Origin: Candidatus Nomurabacteria bacterium
Lineage (GTDB): Bacteria; Patescibacteriota; Minisyncoccia; Phycocordibacterales; UBA9973
Assembly: GCA_943359425.1 (NCBI GenBank)
Contig: CALRHN010000005.1
Span: 366-19,849 of the forward strand
Direction of reading: 5' to 3'
DNA: 19,484 nt
Shown here: positions 7,404 to 14,131 of the stretch, piece by piece
Numbering within the stretch: the stretch's first letter is position 1
Layout: every line of letters starts with the position of its first letter
The notes under the pieces: model-generated
Seen by the model: only the letters and a program-made list of their open reading frames with translations
Database searches by the model: none
What the model was told of the DNA's origin: nothing
Program-made: the position numbers and the translations under genes

Positions 7404-8385
7404 ATTAAAACTCAATCCGAAGATTTGGAACGACGATGTCGAGCAGGCGCCCATTCGCAAAGGTTTCGGCACGGGACTTCTCGCCGCAGGCGAAGCCGAC
7501 AAGAGCATCGTCGGTATCTGCGCCGATCTCACAGAAAGTACACAAATGCATCTCTTCGCGGAGAAATTCCCCGAGCGTTTCGTCCAAGTCGGCGTTGCCG
7601 AACAGGATCTCGTCACGGTCGCATCCGGAATGGCGGCGATGGGGAAGATGCCGTTCACGTCTTCATATGCGATGTTTTCTCCAGGCCGCAACTGGGAACA
7701 GATCAGAACGACGATCGCCTATAACGACCAGCCTGTCGTCATCGTGGGCTCGCACGCAGGCATTTCCGTCGGCCCTGATGGAGGAACGCACCAAGCGCTC
7801 GAAGATATCGCTCTCATGCGCGTTCTGCCACGAATGATCGTTCTTGCGCCGTGCGATTCTGTCGAAGCAAAAAAAGCGACCATGGCTCTTGCGAAATTGA
7901 AGAAGCCCGCATACCTGCGTCTCGCGCGCGAAAAAAGTCCCATCATCACAACAGAAGAAACGCCATTCGAAATAGGCAAAGCGCAGATATTCCATGAAAC
8001 AGATGGCATCGCCCACGTCGGCGTCATCGCCTGCGGAGCGCTCGTCCACAATGCAATGAAGGCCGCGCATAAACTTGAGAAAGAAGGAGTCCGCGTCAAA
8101 GTCATGAATATGGCGACGATCAAACCTCTCGACACGGCTGCAGTTATCGCCCTCGCGAAAGAATGCGGTGCGATAGTTACCGTCGAAGAGCACCAAATAG
8201 CCGGAGGCCTGGGAGGCGCAATAGCAGAATGTCTCGCGGGCAGTATTCCAACGCCGATAGAATTCGTGGGAGTCCACGACGAATACGGCCAATCAGGCGC
8301 GCCGCTCGAACTCATCGAACACTATCACATGGGCGTCTCGCATATCACCGATGCGATCAAGAAAGTTCTCGATCGGAAAGGTTAG
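7390..8385 (+). CDS. Transketolase C-terminal subunit (pyrimidine and C-domains)
   Basis: Second half of the split transketolase, 331 residues. It carries the pyrimidine-binding domain, with the catalytic Glu (about residue 71) in VGVAEQDLVTVASGMA, the SHAGISVGPDGGTHQ block and RVLPRMIVLAPCDSVEA. The C-domain includes EEHQIAGGLGGAIAE and HDEYGQSGAP. Both halves are needed for ThDP chemistry at their interface. The ATG at 7390 lies inside the last codons of the MFS gene (14-nt overlap), pointing to coupled translation. The stop (8383-8385) overlaps the stop of the convergent minus-strand gene by 4 nt, and no terminator hairpin separates them. A 1-deoxyxylulose-5-phosphate synthase is less likely, because the partner N-half has transketolase-type motifs. 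Confidence 0.95.
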   Translation: MINPKLKLNPKIWNDDVEQAPIRKGFGTGLLAAGEADKSIVGICADLTESTQMHLFAEKFPERFVQVGVAEQDLVTVASGMAAMGKMPFTSSYAMFSPGRNWEQIRTTIAYNDQPVVIVGSHAGISVGPDGGTHQALEDIALMRVLPRMIVLAPCDSVEAKKATMALAKLKKPAYLRLAREKSPIITTEETPFEIGKAQIFHETDGIAHVGVIACGALVHNAMKAAHKLEKEGVRVKVMNMATIKPLDTAAVIALAKECGAIVTVEEHQIAGGLGGAIAECLAGSIPTPIEFVGVHDEYGQSGAPLELIEHYHMGVSHITDAIKKVLDRKG

Positions 8386-8783
8386 TTGAATGTAGGGTCT
8401 ACGGGAAAAAGTTTTCCTTCTCGTTTCGCTTTCTCGTTCAAGTTTTGTCTTAGTTCTTTGATCTTCAGTTCGATTTCTGTTTCTTGCAACCGTTCGGGTA
8501 GCAAGAGTTGCTGTTGCAGTTCTTCCATTCGAATTGCATCGAGATTTTTCTGGTCAGTCAGTTCCGTCATTCGTATATCGTCTTCTTCACTCTCTGCCAA
8601 ATCTTCACTCGTAGTATTTTTGATTTCCTCGATCTCATATTCGCACTTATTATAATCCTGCACATATCCGAGATATGTTTCAAGCAGAGCGAGCTCTGGT
8701 GGCGGTGTGATGTATGCAGCCTCCTCGATCTTGTTCAAGATTGCTTTTGAGGGGCGATTTTTTTCAGGTGATCCTTCTTCCAT
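8382..8783 (-). CDS. Hypothetical acidic coiled-coil protein
   Basis: Not recognised. It is 133 residues, very rich in Glu, Leu, Lys and Gln, with a heptad-like central region (for example EEIKNTTSEDLAESEED and MEELQQQLLLPERLQ) that should form alpha-helical coiled coil. There is no signal peptide, membrane helix or enzymatic motif. It begins one base after the stop of the upstream coiled-coil gene (9213-8785), so the two are an operon pair, probably with the PfkB kinase gene. The sequence is visibly more AT-rich than the flanking metabolic genes. The 3' end overlaps the transketolase C-half by 4 nt, tail to tail. No Shine-Dalgarno site is visible before the ATG, so translation is probably coupled to the gene before it. 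Confidence 0.65.
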   Translation of the reverse strand: MEEGSPEKNRPSKAILNKIEEAAYITPPPELALLETYLGYVQDYNKCEYEIEEIKNTTSEDLAESEEDDIRMTELTDQKNLDAIRMEELQQQLLLPERLQETEIELKIKELRQNLNEKAKREGKLFPVDPTFN

Positions 8784-8784
8784 A

Positions 8785-9213
8785 TTAATTTTTCGAGAAT
8801 AAGCTAGCCTCGTGATGGGGAGGATTTGCGAGATTTTTCGTTAACTCCACTTCTTTTTTCAATTCGAGATATTTCTCCGCCAGTTTCGGTATTTCAGTTC
8901 GTGCCACAGGCTGTACTTTTTGCTTCAGATCGATCATGCGTCCCACGCTGGAAGACAATCTATTGAGAAGTCGCTTTTCCTTCGCACTGTTTTTCTCTTC
9001 ATGGACCTGAGTGCGCAGGGTATCAACCAGTTTTGATGTTTCTTCAAGGGCGATAAAGTCAGTGATATATTTTTCCGGTGTTAAGCCATGCTTTTTCGTC
9101 TCTTCCGTGAGCGCTTTGTAATAATCTTCGGCGGCAATCTCCAAATTCTCAAGAGTTCTCATTCTCGCTTGGTCTATTTCTTGAAATATTTTTCCTCCTT
9201 CTATGGGTGCCAT
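8785..9213 (-). CDS. Hypothetical coiled-coil protein
   Basis: Not recognised. It is 142 residues, predicted mainly helical and charged, with long heptad-type runs (YLELKKEVELTKNLAN and LEETSKLVDTLRTQVHEEK). There is no signal sequence, membrane helix or catalytic motif. The ATG is two bases after the stop of the PfkB kinase gene. An AGGAAG lies 8 nt before it, one of the few good Shine-Dalgarno sites in the window, which supports this start. With the next gene it forms a pair of small coiled-coil proteins of unlike base composition, which suggests a shared function or a joint acquisition. A structural or partner-binding role is possible but nothing in the sequence proves it. Confidence 0.65.
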   Translation of the reverse strand: MAPIEGGKIFQEIDQARMRTLENLEIAAEDYYKALTEETKKHGLTPEKYITDFIALEETSKLVDTLRTQVHEEKNSAKEKRLLNRLSSSVGRMIDLKQKVQPVARTEIPKLAEKYLELKKEVELTKNLANPPHHEASLFSKN

Positions 9214-9215
9214 AA

Positions 9216-10214
9216 TTATATCTTCCTAGGCTGATAATCGGCCGGAGCCTTTGCGAGATATTCTTGGAGTTTTTCTTGAGAAAGCAATCCTTTCTGCGCG
9301 CCGACGAATTGCGTGACAGACATGGCATTGATCGGTGCCCAGAGGAGCGCTTCCTCCAGAGATTTGCCCATTGCGAGGCAGGCCGTAATAGTCGACTCGA
9401 ATGCATCGCCTGCGCCCGTGCGCTCGATAGGCTGATGCGGATATATCGGCATGAACCAATACGTTCCATTCGCTTCGCGCGCATATGCGCCCTTGATCCC
9501 GTCCGTCATGACGATGATTTTTGGGCCGAGAGCGGCGAGCATGTCCATCAGTTTTTTCGCATCCATCTCTGTTATACTCAAGATTCGTTGTGCTTCTTCA
9601 ATATTGCAAAAGAATATCTCCGCCATGGCGTAGATGTCGGCGAGTTTCTCTTTGCCTAACTTCATCTGGAATGTTCCGGGCTGGAAGGCGAGTTTCGTTT
9701 CGGGATGCTCTTTCAGCCACGCCGCGATTTCATGGTGGAATGCTTCCGTGTTCTCTCCGAGAGATGAAAGATAGATCCATTTCGGAGCGACCAAGTTCTT
9801 CGGCATATGTCGCTCGAACGGCGCGTGTTTGACGAGAATCGTGCGTTCGACATCGTACCAGAGAACGTAGTGATAGTTCGTCGGAAGTTTCGGATCGGTT
9901 TCCATATAATCCGTGCTGACATTGTCACCTGTGAGAGAGGCGAGACAGTCCTTGCCGTTCTGGTCGTCGCCAACCACAGCAGAGAGGGCAGAGGAGAGTC
10001 CGAGCCGAGAAGCGGAAACGGCGGCGTTCGCGCTGTTGCCGACGGCATTGATCACATCGACGGATTCGTAGGGGACTTTGTCTCCGAAACGGATGCAGAG
10101 TTTGCAATGCTCCTGATCGAGGTCGCAGTAGGCTTCAGCGTCTTTCAGGCGGATAAAGGCGTCAATGACGATGTCGCCGATGGCGAGCATGTCGAGGGGT
10201 TTAGTGTTTTCCAT
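9216..10214 (-). CDS. PfkB/ribokinase-family carbohydrate kinase
   Basis: Cytosolic sugar or nucleoside kinase of 332 residues. It starts with the family strand LAIGDIVIDAFI. The substrate-side PfkB motif appears as GNSANAAVSASRLG, and the C-terminal signature RTGAGDAFESTITACL contains the catalytic Asp and anion hole. The substrate cannot be fixed from sequence; ribose, adenosine, fructose-6-phosphate and others are all used in this family. An unusual feature is a Cys/His cluster in the lid region: Cys30, His36, Cys37 and Cys40, which could hold a metal. The start at 10214 is supported by an extended -10 box exactly 7 nt upstream. The gene is divergent from the small membrane-protein gene and is followed at 2 nt by two coiled-coil genes. 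With Prs and RpiB nearby, a role in supplying ribose-5-phosphate is plausible but unproven. Confidence 0.9.
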   Translation of the reverse strand: MENTKPLDMLAIGDIVIDAFIRLKDAEAYCDLDQEHCKLCIRFGDKVPYESVDVINAVGNSANAAVSASRLGLSSALSAVVGDDQNGKDCLASLTGDNVSTDYMETDPKLPTNYHYVLWYDVERTILVKHAPFERHMPKNLVAPKWIYLSSLGENTEAFHHEIAAWLKEHPETKLAFQPGTFQMKLGKEKLADIYAMAEIFFCNIEEAQRILSITEMDAKKLMDMLAALGPKIIVMTDGIKGAYAREANGTYWFMPIYPHQPIERTGAGDAFESTITACLAMGKSLEEALLWAPINAMSVTQFVGAQKGLLSQEKLQEYLAKAPADYQPRKI

Positions 10215-10221
10215 AGGCCGT

Positions 10222-10230
10222 ATTATACCA
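10222..10230 (-). promoter_or_regulatory. Extended -10 promoter of the PfkB kinase gene, leaderless type
   Basis: On the minus strand TGG-TATAAT, a perfect -10 hexamer at 10227-10222, is followed by 7 nt and then the ATG (10214). Transcription would start at or within a base or so of the ATG. No -35 box stands out. Confidence 0.7.
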
Positions 10231-10287
10231 CTTGGGCCTAATAAAAAAGAAGCGGAACAATTGCACGTTCCGTCGCGAATGCCGAAA

Positions 10288-10296
10288 TGCTATACT
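10288..10296 (+). promoter_or_regulatory. Extended -10 promoter of the small membrane protein gene, leaderless type
   Basis: TGC-TATACT (hexamer 10291-10296) is followed by exactly 7 nt and the ATG at 10304. It is divergent from the PfkB promoter, which has the same 7-nt geometry on the other strand. It also argues for the ATG at 10304 over the in-frame TTG at 10232, which would lie upstream of transcription. Confidence 0.7.
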
Positions 10297-10303
10297 ATTT
10301 CTC

Positions 10304-10621
10304 ATGCAATGGATCATCGGACTCTTCCTCCTCATCACATTTGAGATTGTCGCCGACATCATATCGAAAGAATACGCGCTCAAGGGCGGATGGATGCTCT
10401 GGTGCGGTGCGATCGCGGGCTATGTCGTCGCGAATATTTTCTGGCTCTCCGCCATCAAGAACGGTTCCGGTCTCGCGCGCGGCGCAATCATATTTTCGGT
10501 CGGTTCAGCTATCGTTGCCACGATCATCGGCCTCGTCATCTATCACGAGAAGACGAATACCGTTCAGCTCGCCGGCATGGGACTCGGTCTTCTTTCGCTC
10601 GTACTTATTTTCTGGGAATAA
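10304..10621 (+). CDS. Small DMT/SMR-like membrane protein (EamA-like half transporter)
   Basis: A 105-residue protein with four hydrophobic helices: about 2-18, 30-48, 58-76 and 85-104. The composition and the spacing GGWMLWCGAIAGY / NIFWLSAIKNGSGLARGAIIFS / EKTNTVQLAGMGLGLLSLVLIF resemble the half-size transporters of the drug/metabolite superfamily (SMR or EamA type), which work as dimers. It lacks the classical SMR start with Glu14, although Glu14 (TFEIVAD) does lie in helix 1, the place of the essential SMR carboxylate. Substrate unknown. The reading frame is open further upstream to a TTG at 10232, but the promoter position favours the ATG at 10304. The stop is one base before the FAD-oxidase ATG, so the two form an operon. 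Confidence 0.78.
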   Translation: MQWIIGLFLLITFEIVADIISKEYALKGGWMLWCGAIAGYVVANIFWLSAIKNGSGLARGAIIFSVGSAIVATIIGLVIYHEKTNTVQLAGMGLGLLSLVLIFWE

Positions 10622-10622
10622 T

Positions 10623-12335
10623 ATGGATCTCTTACTCGAAATAAAAAAATTCTGGAAAGGCGACGTCGACAACAGCGATGCGACGCTTGCGAAATATTCG
10701 CGCGATGCGAGCCTGTTCGAAGTTCGGCCCGCCCTTGTCGTATTTCCCAAAGATGCCGACGATATAAAGAATCTCGTGCGATTCGTCGCAGAGAACAAAT
10801 CCGCCAATCCCGCGCTCTCCGTCACGGTGCGCTCCGCAGGCACGTGCATGGCCGGCGGTCCGCTCGGCGAATCAATCATTCTCGACGTCTCTCGCTATCT
10901 CACGCCCATACATTCGATCAAACGTGTCGCGCCGTATTCGATTACGCCGCTCTTCAAGGGTAGTTTTCCAGTCTCTATAACAGGGGAAGCCGTTGTCTCG
11001 CCAGGCTGTTTCTACCGTGATTTTGAAAAGGCAACACTGGCGGAAGGCTTGCTCTTGCCCTGCTATACGGCGTCGAAGACGATCAATAGCGTCGGCGGCA
11101 TGGTGGGCAATAACTCTGCCGGCGAACTCACGCTACGCTATGGGAAAACTGAAGACTATGTGAAAGAACTCAAAGTCGTCTTCGCCGACGGCAATGAATA
11201 TGTTGTGCGTGCATTGTCGCGTTCCGAACTCGATGCGAAGATCGCGCAGAATGATTTTGAAGGAAGTGTGTACAAAAACATTTGGCAACTCATCTCGCAG
11301 AACGAAGGCGACATCATGGCGGCAAAACCAAACGTCAGCAAGAACTCGGCTGGATATTTTCTCTGGAACGTCTGGGACGAGAAGAAACAAATATTCGATC
11401 TGACGAAACTCATTGTCGGCTCGCAGGGCACGCTCGGCATCGTGACCGAGATCACACTTCGTCTCGTCGATGTGAAAAAACACAGCGCCCTTCTCGTCAT
11501 GTTCCTGTACTCGCTCGACGGGCTCGGCAATGTCGTCAACGATGCGCTCTCCGTCATGCCGGAATCAGTAGAAGCATATGATGACAAAACTATGATGCTC
11601 GCCATCCGTTTCTGGCGCGGATTCATCAAGAAAAGGGGACTGTGGGGGGCGATCAAGCTCGGATTCCGCTTCCTGCCCGAGATCGGACTCCTCATCCGTG
11701 GTATGCCGAAACTCGTTCTCCTCGTGAACTGCGCCGGTGACGATATGAATGAGATCCGCGGGCGTCTTACACGACTCCAGTCCATCATGGCGGGTTATCC
11801 GAATACGAAAACGCGTCTCGTCTTCTCTCCGGCAGAAGCGGAAAAATATTGGACGATCCGTCGCGATTCATTCGCCCTCCTGCGCGAACATTTCAAGGGC
11901 AAGCAAACAGCGCCCTTCATCGATGACGTCATCGTTCCGCCTGCAATGCTTCCGAAATTCTTCCCGCGCATACAGAAGATTCTCGATGACAACCATCTGA
12001 CATATAACATTCACGGTCACGCATCAAACGGCAATTTTCATATCATTCCGCTCCTCAATCTCGGCGACAAGGTTTCCGGCGACGTCATCCTCAAAGTCGC
12101 CGACGAAGTCTACAAACTCGTTCTCGAATTCCATGGCTCGCTCACGGCCGAGCACAACGACGGCATCATCCGCACGCCCTATCTGTCGCTCATGTACGGG
12201 GACAAAATCGTCGGACTTTTTGCCCAAACGAAAGACGCTTTCGACGCGCACAATATCTTGAACCCCGGCAAAAAGGTCGGCGGCTCAAAATCCTACATCG
12301 TTTCCCATCTCGCCGGATCGCATCCGAAATCCTAA
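10623..12335 (+). CDS. FAD-linked oxidase, GlcD/D-lactate dehydrogenase-like
   Basis: Flavoprotein of 570 residues of the PCMH-type FAD-binding family; relatives oxidise D-lactate, glycolate or other 2-hydroxy acids. The FAD_binding_4 domain (about 30-260) shows VVFPKDADDIKNLVRFV, VRSAGTCMAGGPLGES, TINSVGGMVGNNSAGE and GSQGTLGIVTEITLRL. The C-terminal FAD-oxidase domain follows, with NIHGHASNGNFHI and HNILNPGKKVG. In classical members that motif reads HxGDGNxH. Here Gly-Asp is Ser-Asn, so substrate handling may differ while His is kept. No iron-sulphur domain is attached. The longer open frame reaching back to 10287 is an out-of-frame extension through the previous gene; the ATG at 10623, one base after that gene's stop, is the real start. 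Electron acceptor unknown. Confidence 0.9.
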   Translation: MDLLLEIKKFWKGDVDNSDATLAKYSRDASLFEVRPALVVFPKDADDIKNLVRFVAENKSANPALSVTVRSAGTCMAGGPLGESIILDVSRYLTPIHSIKRVAPYSITPLFKGSFPVSITGEAVVSPGCFYRDFEKATLAEGLLLPCYTASKTINSVGGMVGNNSAGELTLRYGKTEDYVKELKVVFADGNEYVVRALSRSELDAKIAQNDFEGSVYKNIWQLISQNEGDIMAAKPNVSKNSAGYFLWNVWDEKKQIFDLTKLIVGSQGTLGIVTEITLRLVDVKKHSALLVMFLYSLDGLGNVVNDALSVMPESVEAYDDKTMMLAIRFWRGFIKKRGLWGAIKLGFRFLPEIGLLIRGMPKLVLLVNCAGDDMNEIRGRLTRLQSIMAGYPNTKTRLVFSPAEAEKYWTIRRDSFALLREHFKGKQTAPFIDDVIVPPAMLPKFFPRIQKILDDNHLTYNIHGHASNGNFHIIPLLNLGDKVSGDVILKVADEVYKLVLEFHGSLTAEHNDGIIRTPYLSLMYGDKIVGLFAQTKDAFDAHNILNPGKKVGGSKSYIVSHLAGSHPKS

Positions 12336-12355
12336 TTTCCCGATTCGCAAAGCCG

Positions 12356-12364
12356 TGCTATACT
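12356..12364 (+). promoter_or_regulatory. Extended -10 promoter of prs, leaderless type
   Basis: TGC-TATACT (hexamer 12359-12364), then 7 nt (TCTCCCC) and the ATG at 12372. The extended -10 box is identical to the one before the small membrane-protein gene. No strong -35 box. Confidence 0.7.
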
Positions 12365-12371
12365 TCTCCCC

Positions 12372-13283
12372 ATGAACGAACGCGCTGCCATATTCGGCAT
12401 TACTTCGAATCCCGCTCTCGCGAATGAACTCGCGACCGGCCTCGATCTGCCCCTCGGCAAGATGGAAGTCATCACATTTGCCGACTCGGAGAAGCGCGTC
12501 CGCATCGAAGAAGATATTCGCGACAAGAACGTCGCCGTCATCGCCTCGCTCTCCAACCCCGTCGACTCATATCTCGTCGAACTCTGTCTCGTCGTCGATG
12601 CATTGAAGTCCAACGATGCGCACAAGATCATCGCCGTCATTCCGTATTATGGCTATGCCCGCCAGGACAAGGCTCATCGCGACGGAGAAGGTGTTTCTGC
12701 CCGCGTCATGGCCCGCCTCATCGAAGCCGTCGACATCAGTCGCGTCATTGCTATCGACTTGCACAGCGATGCTGTCGCCGGATTCTTCAAAGTTCCCGTC
12801 ACGCATCTCTCCGGCGCGCCGATATTCGTCGAGCGCCTACTCCAAGAACCCGATGACTATGTCGTCGTCGCTCCGGACGCCGGTGCCGCAAAACGCGCAC
12901 AACATTTCGCAAGTCTCATGGGCGCTCCGATGGTCATGATCGAGAAGAAACGCAATCTCGACAAACTCCACACCATCGACAGCATCCACCTCATCGGCGA
13001 AGTGAAAGGCAAGACGGCCATCATCGTCGACGACGTCGTCACGTCGGGTTCGACGCTCGTCAAAGCCGCCTACGCTCTCGAAGAAGCGGGCGCGAAGAAA
13101 GTCATCGCCTGCGTCACGCATGCGGACTTTGTCGCCGGAACGCATACGATATTGGGCGACAGTCCGATCCCGCGCGTTCTCGTCTCCGATTCCATCGCCA
13201 AGCCCGAAGAATACAAATTCGACAAACTCGAAATCCTCCCGCTCGCCAATCTCCTCATTCCGGCCATCCGCAAGGTCATCTAA
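12372..13283 (+). CDS. prs: Ribose-phosphate pyrophosphokinase (PRPP synthetase)
   Basis: Makes 5-phosphoribosyl-1-pyrophosphate from ribose-5-phosphate and ATP, for nucleotide, His and Trp synthesis. The 303 residues show the flexible-loop block PYYGYARQDKAHRDGE, DLHSDAVAGFF (family DLHxxQIQGFF), APDAGAAKRA (family PDxGxxxRA) and the PRPP loop IIVDDVVTSGSTL. The N-terminal FADSEKRVRI stands where many class I enzymes have FxDGE. Together with EKKR for DKRR, this suggests a diverged type whose allosteric control may differ from class I. It is downstream of the rpiB/rpe/transketolase block, which makes its substrate. The start at 12372 is fixed by the -10 box 7 nt upstream. The IMPase-family pseudogene begins 8 nt after its stop. 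Confidence 0.95.
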   Translation: MNERAAIFGITSNPALANELATGLDLPLGKMEVITFADSEKRVRIEEDIRDKNVAVIASLSNPVDSYLVELCLVVDALKSNDAHKIIAVIPYYGYARQDKAHRDGEGVSARVMARLIEAVDISRVIAIDLHSDAVAGFFKVPVTHLSGAPIFVERLLQEPDDYVVVAPDAGAAKRAQHFASLMGAPMVMIEKKRNLDKLHTIDSIHLIGEVKGKTAIIVDDVVTSGSTLVKAAYALEEAGAKKVIACVTHADFVAGTHTILGDSPIPRVLVSDSIAKPEEYKFDKLEILPLANLLIPAIRKVI

Positions 13284-13291
13284 CAACTGAT

Positions 13292-14059
13292 ATGAAATAT
13301 AAAGACACCGTACTCCCGATTCTTCGAGAGGCACAAGCGATCTTGCTTCCAAAATGGGGTAACATTTCCCATACGCACAAAGACCAAAATGCCGCAAACA
13401 CCGTAACCGAATGCGATGTGGCAATCGAGAATCTTCTGAAGGAATAGCTTAAAGTAATCTATCCCGATATTGGATTTGTCGGCGAAGAAACTGGAGGTAA
13501 CCGCGAGGCCGAGCGTTTCTGGCTCGTTGATCCGATTGACGGCACGACGCACTTTATCCGCGGATTGCCGTTTTGTACAAGCATGATTGCGCTCATCGAG
13601 CGCGGTGAGGTTGTATTTTCCGCCATATACGATTTTGTGCGGGATGAAATGTATTTTGCAGAGAAAGGACAGGGTGCTTGGAAGGACGATGTTCGACTTC
13701 ATGTGAGTAACCGGGCACTCGCGGACTCATACATTGCATGGGAAACACACACAGGCAAACCGGAGAATGCCAAACAAATGATAGAGCTTCTCAAGAGGTG
13801 TGTTCATATAAAGACAATCAGTGGAGGCTGGGAGTTTGCCCAGATTGCTTCAGGTAAACTCGATGGTCGAGTCATGTTTGATCCCTGGGGAGGTGATTAT
13901 GATTATGCACCTTGTTCGCTCCTGGTTTCAGAGGCTGGCGGCATTGTGGCCAATCTCGGCTCTGACAAATACGATTACAGAAATACGAATTTTATTGCAG
14001 CAAATCCAGTGGTGTATCCGGAGCTTCAGAAGATTTTCAAAGATTACAAAGCATCATAA
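13292..14059 (+). pseudogene. Inositol monophosphatase-family gene broken by one in-frame amber codon
   Basis: Read from ATG 13292 to TAA 14059, this frame gives a 255-codon protein of normal IMPase length, interrupted only by TAG at 13445-13447 (codon 52). Before it lies the N-terminal helix region. Immediately after it come the metal motif GFVGEET, then WLVDPIDGTTHF (family DPIDGTxNF), GGWEFAQIASGKLDG and DYDYAPCSLLVSEAGG, so every catalytic block is intact. The codon sits in KE-stop-LKVIYPDIGFVGEE, where a CAG to TAG change is the simplest explanation. Without readthrough, the 51-residue product has no active site. A restart at TTG 13565 would lose the GEE and DPIDGT ligands. Base composition is more AT-rich than prs. 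This could be a recent nonsense mutation, a sequencing error or readthrough. IMPase relatives act on inositol phosphates, fructose-1,6-bisphosphate or PAP. Confidence 0.85.
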
Positions 14060-14096
14060 TTAAGTGGGCCGGTAACCGCTAAAATTTACTACCCCG

Positions 14097-14124
14097 TTGA
14101 CTTATTAAGGCTTTTATATATAAT
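14097..14124 (+). promoter_or_regulatory. Sigma-70-type promoter of rplY, leaderless type
   Basis: TTGACT (14097-14102), a 16-nt spacer and perfect TATAAT (14119-14124). Exactly 7 nt separate the -10 box from the ATG at 14132. This is the best full promoter with the leaderless geometry. Confidence 0.8.
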
Positions 14125-14131
14125 AGTCCCC

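Noticed and set aside
10232..10303. TTG start for the small membrane protein
   Set aside because: It would lie upstream of the -10 box at 10291-10296 and adds a basic non-family segment; the ATG at 10304 fits the first helix and the promoter.
10287..10622. N-terminal extension of the FAD oxidase frame back to 10287
   Set aside because: It runs out of frame through the small membrane-protein gene, is Ser/Arg-rich nonsense, and the family's first domain starts right after the ATG at 10623.
13445..13447. Alternative genetic code explaining the in-frame TAG
   Set aside because: TAG ends gatB, gap and the transketolase C-half in this window and an RF1 with a normal PAT motif is present. TGA is also used as a stop, so neither codon looks reassigned.
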